Source of the DNA: JAAAOZ01 sp964496595
GTDB lineage: Bacteria; Chloroflexota; Anaerolineae; B4-G1; SLSP01
Direction: 5' to 3'
Assembly (NCBI GenBank): GCA_964496595.1
Contig: CAZCAI010000058.1
Span: forward strand, 1 to 26,944
DNA: 26,944 nucleotides
The notes beneath the pieces were generated by a model, which saw only the letters and a list, made by a program, of their open reading frames with translations, had not been told where the DNA came from and did not search any database. Below, piece by piece: positions 15,390 to 22,187 of the stretch; position 1 is the stretch's first letter, and each line of letters opens with the position of its first letter. A program made the translations under genes and the position numbers.

Positions 15390-15557
15390 GCAAATCTGTA
15401 GGGCCTTTCTATGTTGTAATCACACTCTATTCGCTCCAGGCGGATTGCTAAATCCGCGCTTCTTGGGCATGTTTTGAACGTGTTTTCAGCTTGTGCAAGT
15501 AAAACGGGGATCTGGCGATCCCCTTGGAGCGAGAATGGGAAAGTCCCGGTAAATCCG
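15390..15557 (-). mobile_element. 150-bp MITE-like element, copy B (inverted), with decayed target duplication
   Basis: The element proper is 15399-15548, exactly 150 bp and in reverse orientation to copy A, about 88% identical without gaps. Its terminal repeats have decayed (8 of 15). The flanks GCAAATCTG (15390-15398) and GTAAATCCG (15549-15557) still match at 7 of 9 positions, differing only by transitions, so this looks like an older insertion of the same family. Both internal hairpins are intact. Confidence 0.85.
15501..15524 (-). terminator. Terminator-like hairpin inside mobile element copy B
   Basis: On the minus strand GGGGATC, loop GCCA, GATCCCC, then GTTTTAC. It faces transcripts arriving from the PA14 gene and stands before the padR promoter. 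The U-run is four bases, weaker than in copy A. Confidence 0.65.
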
Positions 15558-15570
15558 GAATCATGAAATC

Positions 15571-15604
15571 GGCGGGATGTCCTGTATCCCCAAGACATCC
15601 CGCC
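15571..15604 (-). terminator. Hairpin after the PA14 gene
   Basis: GGCGGGATGTC (15571-15581) and GACATCCCGCC (15594-15604) form a perfect 11-bp stem with a 12-nt loop, 23 bp downstream of the PA14 stop. Only GATTTC follows on the minus strand, so it may be a weak or factor-assisted terminator. Confidence 0.65.
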
Positions 15605-15627
15605 AGGAATTTTACGCGGCTCCGGGG

Positions 15628-17790
15628 TTAGAGGGGCCGCCAGTTCAAGCGGATCAGCGCGACGCCCGATTTCTCGAAATATTCGAGGCGGATGTCGTGC
15701 TCGCCTTCCTCCAGACGAATCACGGCAGAGCGCGTGCCGCGCATCGGCCGCCAACTGTTGATGATCAATTTATCATCAACGTAGAGGCGCACACCGTCGT
15801 CGGAATAGGTCGTGAAGCGATAGCGCCCCGCCTCGAAATGTTGTGTCCGCTCGAAGCGCGCGGAGAAATTATCCTTGGGGACCTCATCGGCAGGCGATCC
15901 GAGTCTCCAATCATAATTGAGGGGCGTCCGCTCGGCCGGCAGCACGAGCACGGGGTCGCCGCGCAACGCGGCATTGTCATAGTACTGGATGCGCCACGGC
16001 CCCGGCGCACCTTCCTCGGTCGCCGCTGATGGGGCCGGCGAGGCCGCGCTCGCGCCATCCAGTCGCTGCCAATTCACGTGAGCTTGCGCCGCCTGCGTCG
16101 CCTCGAAGTATTCCACCCGCACGGTATGCGTCCCGGCGGGCAGATTGATCGTCGCCGTGCGCGCGCCGCGCATCATACGCCAACTATTGATGAGCAAGTC
16201 ATCGTTCACATACAGGCGCACGCCATCATCGGTCAAGGTCGTGAAGCGATAGCGCCCCGCCTCGAACGCAAACTCGCCCGTCCAGCGCACGGAGAAGTTA
16301 TTCGCGGGCAGGGAAGGATCGAGCGCCCGCCAACCCCAATCGAAATCAATAGCGGCGTCGGTGCGCACCAGCGCCGGATCGCCGGAGGGGTATCGGCTGG
16401 CGAAATACTCGCCGCGCCACGGGCCAGGGCCGCCGGTCGCTGTCGCCGGCGCAGCGGGGGACGTGGAGGGCGGGATGGGCGGCGCGGGCGTCGGCTTGGA
16501 GACGGGAGGCGCGGTCGCAAAACCATACGCCGGCGCGGGAGGCATCGCCTCGGCGGCCTCGCGCGTCGGCGCGTAATCCCACCAAAATTGGATGCGCGCG
16601 ACGCCGGTTCCCTCAAAGTACTCCACCCGAAGCTGGTGTGGCCCCTCCAGATAGTGCCAGCCGTGATAGTGCCACTCGAAATCTTGCGGCTCCCACTTAT
16701 TGATTCGCAGATCAGTCTGGTCGAGCCAGACGCGCACACCATCATCGGCGCGGACGTTGAAGCGATAGTAACCGGGTTTGAAATCGAAGGTTCGCGTCCA
16801 CTCGGCGGAGAAGTTGTCGCTGTCGATCCAGGCGGCCGGCGATCCTTCGCCCCAATCAAAGTTAATCTCCGCATCATCGCGGATCAAAGCCGGGCCGCCG
16901 CGCAACTCCTTGTTATCGTAATAGCGCCCCTCCCATCCCGTAAATTGATCCAGGCGATTCCACCAGGCGTGCGCGCTGGCCTCGCCGCCCAACTCGAAGT
17001 ACTGCACAATGATGGCATGCTGTCCCGCCGGAAGCGTAATATCGCCATAATGGGTGTTGGGCAACTTCTGCTTCTGCCACGCATCCACCACCTTCTGACC
17101 GTTGACGTAGATGCGCATCCCATCATCGCTGCTGGTGTAGAAGCGATAGGTCCCCGCCTCGAAGCCCATCACGCGGGACCAATGAACAGAGAAGTTATCC
17201 GCCGGAACCTCTGGGGCGGGGCTGTCATAGCCCCAATCGAAATCGATGGCCACATCCTGGCGCGTCAGCACGGGATCACCGGAGAAGTTGGGGTTGGCGT
17301 AGTAATCCGCCTGCCAGACCGCGTCGCTATCGAGTTTCTGCCAGCTCACCTGTAACGTGGCCGCGCCGGTGCGCTCATAGTATTCGATGCGCACGCGATG
17401 CACGCCGCTGGGGATATAATGATCGACGTAGCGCCACGTCGCGGGGCCATCGCGCCATTCATCGATGACCAGCGACTCGCCCACCCACACACGAATGCCA
17501 TCATCGGCCCGGTAGGAAAAGCGGTGCGTACCGCCGCCGAACCACTCATCGCGCGTCAAACGCGCGGAGAAGTTATCCGCCGGGATCTCCTCGCCGGGGC
17601 TGCCGAGGCCCCACTCGAAGTACAGGCCGCCCTCGTAGCGGGTGAGCGTCGGCCCGCCATCCAGGCCGGGATTGGCGAAATATTCCGCATACCATGAGGC
17701 ATCTTCTGCATTGACATTGAGCGGCGCGGTCAACCCGCCCACAATCGCACCGACGAGCGCCATCACCATATAGATTCGCAGCTTTTTCAT
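15628..17790 (-). CDS. Secreted protein with five PA14 domains
   Basis: 720 aa with a signal peptide (MKKLRIYMVMALVGAIVGG, cleavage near NVNAEDA). Five PA14 beta-barrel units start near residues 30, 155, 282, 455 and 595. Each shows the order Y-Y/F-x-N or similar, F/Y-D/E-W-G, DNFS-x-R/W, G-x-Y/H-RF, DDG-x-R-V/L-Y/W and V-x-YFE. A proline-rich linker (about 420-455) separates units 3 and 4. PA14 domains bind carbohydrate or act as adhesion modules; no catalytic domain or membrane anchor is visible. GGAGGTG just before ATG 17790 is a strong ribosome binding site. A surface or matrix glycan-binding role is inferred. Confidence 0.9.
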   Translation of the reverse strand: MKKLRIYMVMALVGAIVGGLTAPLNVNAEDASWYAEYFANPGLDGGPTLTRYEGGLYFEWGLGSPGEEIPADNFSARLTRDEWFGGGTHRFSYRADDGIRVWVGESLVIDEWRDGPATWRYVDHYIPSGVHRVRIEYYERTGAATLQVSWQKLDSDAVWQADYYANPNFSGDPVLTRQDVAIDFDWGYDSPAPEVPADNFSVHWSRVMGFEAGTYRFYTSSDDGMRIYVNGQKVVDAWQKQKLPNTHYGDITLPAGQHAIIVQYFELGGEASAHAWWNRLDQFTGWEGRYYDNKELRGGPALIRDDAEINFDWGEGSPAAWIDSDNFSAEWTRTFDFKPGYYRFNVRADDGVRVWLDQTDLRINKWEPQDFEWHYHGWHYLEGPHQLRVEYFEGTGVARIQFWWDYAPTREAAEAMPPAPAYGFATAPPVSKPTPAPPIPPSTSPAAPATATGGPGPWRGEYFASRYPSGDPALVRTDAAIDFDWGWRALDPSLPANNFSVRWTGEFAFEAGRYRFTTLTDDGVRLYVNDDLLINSWRMMRGARTATINLPAGTHTVRVEYFEATQAAQAHVNWQRLDGASAASPAPSAATEEGAPGPWRIQYYDNAALRGDPVLVLPAERTPLNYDWRLGSPADEVPKDNFSARFERTQHFEAGRYRFTTYSDDGVRLYVDDKLIINSWRPMRGTRSAVIRLEEGEHDIRLEYFEKSGVALIRLNWRPL

Positions 17791-17800
17791 TTTTCACCTC

Positions 17801-17828
17801 CAAGGGTTTGTATGATCAGGAACCCTTG
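17801..17828. repeat. Small inverted repeat upstream of the PA14 gene
   Basis: CAAGGGTT (17801-17808) and AACCCTTG (17821-17828) are perfect 8-bp inverted repeats. The right arm is the left end of the 99-bp element, so the hairpin may be created by that element and would sit in the leader of the PA14 transcript. Confidence 0.5.
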
Positions 17829-17921
17829 CGAAGGTTAACCAAAGCTATGGGCAACAGATTAACCTATCCGCTGTACATAGACTGCACTTTTCGAGATCAC
17901 TTGTGCAATCTTCGCAAGGGT
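17822..17921. repeat. 100-bp element with ACCCTTGCGAAGGT inverted ends, copy 2
   Basis: Ends ACCCTTGCGAAGGT (17822-17835) and ATCTTCGCAAGGGT (17908-17921) match 13 of 14 when inverted. The interior differs from copies 1 and 3, although length and ends agree. It lies between the divergent PA14 gene and rpsT. Confidence 0.75.
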
Positions 17922-17951
17922 AGGGACTATACATATCTTATTATAGACGAT

Positions 17952-18215
17952 TTATCCCCCTCTGAGGTTCCATTCTGGAAGCTATTTGGGGAAAACCAAC
18001 CAAGTTATCCACAGTTTGAGATCGGTAATCCACAATGATGCGCCCCTATCAAACGGGGATTATACCGGGATGTGGGGAATAGACCCTCAAACAAGGTATA
18101 AAAAAACCGCTTTAGTGGGGAATTAGCGCCAAAAACACCCAAAAATCGAGCCGAAGCAGCGTTCCGCTGGTTTTCCACTATCGGTTGTGAAAAACCGGTG
18201 GAAAACTGTGGATAA
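17952..18215. other. Cluster of DnaA-box-like sites
   Basis: Two perfect TTATCCACA boxes, at 18005-18013 and inverted at 18207-18215, face each other about 200 bp apart. TAATCCACA at 18026-18034 has one mismatch. Weaker matches are TTATCCCCC (17952-17960), TGTGGGGAA (18071-18079), TTTTCCACT (around 18171) and GGTGGAAAA (around 18198). AT-rich stretches lie at about 17927-17955 and 18096-18107. This could be a replication-origin remnant or true origin, or a DnaA-regulated region. No dnaA, dnaN or gyrB is in the window. Confidence 0.5.
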
Positions 18216-18218
18216 CTT

Positions 18219-18247
18219 CGGGCGCATCCCTGCCGATAAAGCGCCCG
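18219..18247. repeat. Inverted repeat upstream of rpsT
   Basis: CGGGCGC (18219-18225) and GCGCCCG (18241-18247) form a perfect 7-bp stem with a 15-nt loop, directly abutting the 13-bp palindrome that follows. It lies upstream of the predicted rpsT transcription start, so any role would be as a DNA site. Confidence 0.5.
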
Positions 18248-18280
18248 CATTTTGTCCAAATTTCAAATTGGACAAAATGC
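18247..18280. promoter_or_regulatory. 13-bp perfect inverted repeat overlapping the rpsT -35 box
   Basis: GCATTTTGTCCAA (18247-18259) and TTGGACAAAATGC (18268-18280), with an 8-bp AT-rich centre. The right arm contains the predicted -35 hexamer. The position suits a repressor or activator site; its binding protein is unknown. Confidence 0.6.
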
Positions 18281-18296
18281 GAAAATCCGGTATACT
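18268..18296 (+). promoter_or_regulatory. rpsT promoter
   Basis: TTGGAC (18268-18273), a 17-bp spacer, TATACT (18291-18296). Transcription would start near 18303, leaving a leader of about 55 nt with GGAGG (18346-18350) before the GTG start. Confidence 0.7.
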
Positions 18297-18357
18297 TTCC
18301 TTTTGAGACATCTTATGTTTTAGTTTGAGTATTTTAGTAGGTTGTGGAGGAAAAAGC

Positions 18358-18621
18358 GTGGCAAACACGAAATCAGCTAAAAAGCAAATTCGGAATTCTT
18401 ATCGCAAATGGTTACGCAATCGTCAGGTGAAGGGCAAGATGCGCGGGGCCGTGCAAATGGTGCGCGCCGCCATCGAGGCCGGGGATGAGGAAGAGGCGCG
18501 GGCCTTGATGCCGAAGGCCGCCAAGGAATTGGACAAGGCCGCGAACAAAAACGTTATTCATCCCAATAAGGCCGCCCGCCTCAAGTCCCGCCTGATGCGC
18601 CACATCAACGCATTGGAGTAA
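18358..18621 (+). CDS. rpsT: Small ribosomal subunit protein bS20
   Basis: 87 aa, highly basic, a primary 16S rRNA-binding protein of the small subunit. The start ANTKSAKKQIR, the helical middle (MRGAVQMVRAAIEAG) and the end NKAARLKSRLMRHINAL are characteristic, and length is normal for the family. GTG 18358 is chosen since GGAGG ends 7 nt before it and residue 2 onward is the canonical S20 N-terminus. It is monocistronic, with its own promoter and a strong terminator, and lies between genes on the other strand. Confidence 0.96.
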   Translation: MANTKSAKKQIRNSYRKWLRNRQVKGKMRGAVQMVRAAIEAGDEEEARALMPKAAKELDKAANKNVIHPNKAARLKSRLMRHINALE

Positions 18622-18675
18622 CCATCATCTAAACGCTGCCGGATTCTTTCAGCAGCGGGGATAGCAGTACATTCA

Positions 18676-18717
18676 ATCGCGCCGTGCAGAAGATTTCCCT
18701 GTACGGCGCGATCTTTT
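18676..18717 (+). terminator. rpsT terminator
   Basis: ATCGCGCCGT (18676-18685) and ACGGCGCGAT (18703-18712) form a perfect 10-bp stem, with extra CAG/CTG pairing inside, followed by C and TTTT (18714-18717). It lies between the convergent ends of rpsT and proC. Confidence 0.9.
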
Positions 18718-18737
18718 GTGCTCTGAACGCCCCGCCG

Positions 18738-19556
18738 CTATCGTTCTTCGCCGCGCCCCAACTGCGACGAACGCACATAGGCAGCCCAAATCGCGCGGGA
18801 GAGCACGGTGCGAAAACCGCCCTTCTCAATGTGATAGAGCGCCTCTGCCGTGGTCCCTCCGGGCGAGGTGACCTGATTCCGCAGTTCGGCCAGGTGCAAG
18901 CCCGATTCGCGCGCGTAGAGAGCGGAGCCGATGATCGTCTGCTGCACCAACTGCTCAGCCACCCGCCGCGAAAAGCCCAGATGCACCCCCGCATCGATGA
19001 GGGCCTCCATAAAGATGTAGATATAGGCCGGCCCGGTGCCCGAAAGCGCCGTCGACATATCTAAATAATGCTCGTCCTTGACATAAATTTGCTCGCCCAT
19101 CGCCTGTAAAATCGTCAGGGCGTAGCCGCGCTGCGCCTCGGTAACCGCCTCCGTTGTCGTCCACACCGTGATGCCCTGCCCAATCTGCGCCGGCGTGTTG
19201 GGCATCGCGCGCACGACCTGATCAACCCCCAGAAGCTCCCGGATGGTAGCCAACGCCACGCCGGCGGCAATCGAAAAGGCGAGCGTTTCCGGCTGGAGCT
19301 GGCCGCGTAATTCGGCCAGCACCTCCGGCATCACCTGCGGCTTGACCGAGAGGAAAACAATCTTCGCCTCTGCCGCCGCCGCCACGTTATCCTGCGTCGC
19401 GCGGATCTGATAGCGCGCCCGCAACGCATCACAGCGCTCCGCACGCGGCCCTGTCGCGATGATGGCCTGCGGCTCTGTGATAGCATCGCGCAATAGGCCT
19501 TTGATCAACGCCTCCCCCATCGTCCCGGCTCCGATAATTGCAATCGTTGGTAACAT
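18738..19556 (-). CDS. proC: Pyrroline-5-carboxylate reductase
   Basis: 272 aa. Reduces pyrroline-5-carboxylate to proline with NAD(P)H, the last step of proline synthesis, in the cytoplasm. The Rossmann motif is IIGAGTMGEAL at residues 7-17. Other family marks are FLSVKPQV, MPNTPAQIGQG and, in the C-terminal dimerisation domain, SGTGPAYIYIFMEA and the proC signature region TSPGGTTAEAL. AAGGAG precedes ATG 19556. It follows the helicase gene after 36 nt, so it is probably transcribed with it; no other proline genes are nearby. Confidence 0.96.
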   Translation of the reverse strand: MLPTIAIIGAGTMGEALIKGLLRDAITEPQAIIATGPRAERCDALRARYQIRATQDNVAAAAEAKIVFLSVKPQVMPEVLAELRGQLQPETLAFSIAAGVALATIRELLGVDQVVRAMPNTPAQIGQGITVWTTTEAVTEAQRGYALTILQAMGEQIYVKDEHYLDMSTALSGTGPAYIYIFMEALIDAGVHLGFSRRVAEQLVQQTIIGSALYARESGLHLAELRNQVTSPGGTTAEALYHIEKGGFRTVLSRAIWAAYVRSSQLGRGEER

Positions 19557-19592
19557 ATTTCTCCTTAATATCTATCTTATCTATCCGGCTCT

Positions 19593-22163
19593 TCAGGAAT
19601 TCGCCGAGGCAATCGCCAAAGGTTGCTCTGGAACCTCGGCAAGGATAGCCCCCAACAGCGTCAGCGTGGCGGATTTCGCGCCCGGCTCGCTCTCGCCGAC
19701 GGGGCCGACGCACGAGGGACAGCCACGCGAGCAGGCGCACGCCCGCAGGCGCGCAGCCGCCGCCTCGACCAGCGTGGGCCACAGATCCACCAGGCGCGGA
19801 GTCAGGCCGACGCCGCCCGGCGCCACGTCGTAGAGCAGGATCGCGGGCTGGGTCAGCGCCTCGCCGCGCGCCTCGACGGTCGTCCCCAGATCGCCGGGAT
19901 CGCACATCAGGAAGATGGGCGCCAGTTTGCGCAGCAGCGTGGCCAATCCGCCCAGGGCCGTGCGCGCGCCCCGCGCCCGCTCCACGCGCCGATGGCACTG
20001 CCCGCACAGCGTGATCAGGTTCTCCGGGGCGTGAGCGAATCGCAGCGCCGCCGCGCGCGGATATTGCGAGAGAAAGGTGCGCAGCGGCGTGAGGTGATGC
20101 ACCTCCAGAGGATGACCGGGTTGCGCGCTCGCGCCACAGAGCCGACAGCGCGCGCCATCGCGGGCCAAAATCTCCCGGCGGATGCGCGGCCACTCCGGGC
20201 CGTAATCCAACGGCGCGACCATCACACCGGATTCGGCCAGCGCGGCGACCAGCTCCACGCCCAAGGCCACGCGAAACGCGACTGTCTCCATCTCCTGCGC
20301 CGGCAGATCGATCTCGCCCCAGCCCAGCGTCTCGCGTGTCGTCATCCGCACGCGCCGGTAGACCATCGGCTCGCTGTGGACGAGCACAGCCTCGTCGGAA
20401 AGCTGCACGCCGCCGGCGCTGACTTCGCGATGCACGTCTAATCGCTCCACCTCCACCATCTCGGAGGCGACCGTGTAGTAGCCCAGATCCGCCGGCTCCG
20501 CCGAGGCGATGCCCTGCTCCCAATCTAACGCCGTGATGAGGTAGGCCTCCCCGCCGTGGACGTAGACCGCGCCCTCGTGCACTAGGCGCGGCGCGCTGGG
20601 CCGATCCATCGTGCCGATGACGTGGCCCTTCGTCGTGCGGATGACGACGTTGTCGGGCGTGGCCGTCCGCAGGGAGACCGATTGCGCCGGGTAGGATTCG
20701 CCCACCCAGGTGAAGCGCCCCTCGCGGCGGTGAAGCAGCCCCTCTGCGCTGAGGGCGGCCAACAGCTCCTCGACGTCAGCGGCCGATCCGAAGGGCTCGC
20801 CCGCCTCGAAGGGCAACTCGAACGCGGCGCACGTCACGTGCGAGGCCAGCAAGCTGAGCGTGTCCGGGTCGATGCGCGCCTCCTCCGGCGAGCGCCCGAA
20901 GAAGTAGTCGGGATGCGCAACCAGGTATTGATCCAACGGCGAGGGCGTGGCGATCATCATCGAAAGCGAGGTCGCGGCCCGGCGCCCCGCGCGCCCCATC
21001 TGCTGATGCGTGGCCGCAATCGAGCCGGGATAGCCCACCAGGATGGCGGCGTCCAGCGCGCCGATGTCGATGCCCAGCTCCAGCGCGTTTGTGGCGACGA
21101 CGACACGCGTCCGGCCTTCGCGCAGGTCACGCTCGATGACGCGCCGCTCGGAAGGGAGATAGCCGCCGCGATAGCCCTGGATCGCGTCGGGATCATCGCC
21201 CAGGCGGGCAGCCCGCGCGCGCAGTTCGCTGAGCAGCAGTTCGACCATCAAGCGCGAGCGCGCGAAGAGGATCGTCTGGACATCGGCGCGGAGCAAGCGC
21301 AACGTCCAGTGGATCGCCTCGTCGGCCGCGCTGGCCCGCAATCCCAACTCTGGATTGCGCAGCGGCGGATTGTAGAAGATCACGTGGCGGCGACCGTAGG
21401 CCGCCGCATCCGCCTCGCCGCCCAACGTGACGAAATCACGCTCGGTGAGCCGCTCGGCCAGCGCGGAGGGATTGGCAATTGTGGCGGAGGCCGAGACGAT
21501 TTGAGGATCCGCCCCGTGAAAGTGCGCGATCCGCAGCAGGCGGCGCAGCACGTTGGCGACGTGGCCGCCGAAGACGCCGCGATAGGTATGCAGCTCGTCC
21601 AGCACAATGTAGCGCAGGCCGCGAAAGAAGCGCGCCCAGCGGGGATGGTGCGGCAGGATGCCGATGTGGAGCATATCGGGGTTGGAGACCAAAATCCGCG
21701 CCTCCTTGCGGATCTGCGCGCGATGGCGGGTGGGGGTATCGCCATCGTAGGGACGCAGGGGGATGGGCGCGCCTTGGAGCGCAGGCTGAGCGAGCCACGC
21801 CTTCATCGCCGCGATCTGATCGTGGGCCAGCGCCTTGGTGGGGAAGAGCAGGAGCGCGGTCGCCTGGGGATCGCGCAGGAGGGTGTGGAGCACCGGCAGG
21901 GTGTAGCCCAGCGTCTTGCCCGAGGCGGTGCCGGTTGCGAGGACGACGTTCTCCCCGCGTAGGGCCGCCGCTGCCGCCTGGGCCTGATGCGCGTAGAGCT
22001 GCGCCACGCCCAGCCCACGGCCCGCATCCGCCAGGCGCGCATCCAACTCGGCGGGCCAGGGCGTCGTCCGGGCCAGGCGCGGCGCCAGCGTCCGCCAGGC
22101 CGTGACATTGCGCATCAAGGCCGGATCGGCGCGCAACTCTGCGACCAGCGCGTCAAGGCTCAT
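19593..22163 (-). CDS. MrfA/YprA-type DEAD/DEAH helicase with embedded HNH motif
   Basis: 856 aa, ATP-dependent DNA helicase of the MrfA/Hrq1-like group (MrfA acts in repair of mitomycin-type lesions in Bacillus). Walker A is ATGTASGKT (76-84), the DEAH-like box is DELH (189-192), motif III is SASAT (225-229), and motif VI is QMGRAGRR. A winged-helix region follows the second RecA domain. The C-terminal DUF1998-like module ends in the zinc motif CACSRGCPSCVGP (about 808-821). Within it, residues about 660-730 form an HNH-type domain: CRLCG, then LEVHHLTPL, then LITLCGQCHRRVE. HNH folds are usually nucleases, so this may be a helicase-nuclease fusion. It starts 24 nt after the membrane-subtilase gene. 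Confidence 0.88.
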   Translation of the reverse strand: MSLDALVAELRADPALMRNVTAWRTLAPRLARTTPWPAELDARLADAGRGLGVAQLYAHQAQAAAAALRGENVVLATGTASGKTLGYTLPVLHTLLRDPQATALLLFPTKALAHDQIAAMKAWLAQPALQGAPIPLRPYDGDTPTRHRAQIRKEARILVSNPDMLHIGILPHHPRWARFFRGLRYIVLDELHTYRGVFGGHVANVLRRLLRIAHFHGADPQIVSASATIANPSALAERLTERDFVTLGGEADAAAYGRRHVIFYNPPLRNPELGLRASAADEAIHWTLRLLRADVQTILFARSRLMVELLLSELRARAARLGDDPDAIQGYRGGYLPSERRVIERDLREGRTRVVVATNALELGIDIGALDAAILVGYPGSIAATHQQMGRAGRRAATSLSMMIATPSPLDQYLVAHPDYFFGRSPEEARIDPDTLSLLASHVTCAAFELPFEAGEPFGSAADVEELLAALSAEGLLHRREGRFTWVGESYPAQSVSLRTATPDNVVIRTTKGHVIGTMDRPSAPRLVHEGAVYVHGGEAYLITALDWEQGIASAEPADLGYYTVASEMVEVERLDVHREVSAGGVQLSDEAVLVHSEPMVYRRVRMTTRETLGWGEIDLPAQEMETVAFRVALGVELVAALAESGVMVAPLDYGPEWPRIRREILARDGARCRLCGASAQPGHPLEVHHLTPLRTFLSQYPRAAALRFAHAPENLITLCGQCHRRVERARGARTALGGLATLLRKLAPIFLMCDPGDLGTTVEARGEALTQPAILLYDVAPGGVGLTPRLVDLWPTLVEAAAARLRACACSRGCPSCVGPVGESEPGAKSATLTLLGAILAEVPEQPLAIASANS

Positions 22164-22187
22164 CGCGATGTCCCATCTCCAGAAGCC

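Noticed and set aside
16078..17355. Long open frame on the plus strand opposite the PA14 gene (425 codons)
   Set aside because: It mirrors the strongly coding minus-strand gene, has Arg/Pro/Ala-rich composition, and shows no domain or ribosome binding site.
20622..21962. 446-codon plus-strand frame opposite the helicase
   Set aside because: Shadow of the helicase caused by GC-rich third positions; no recognisable motif.
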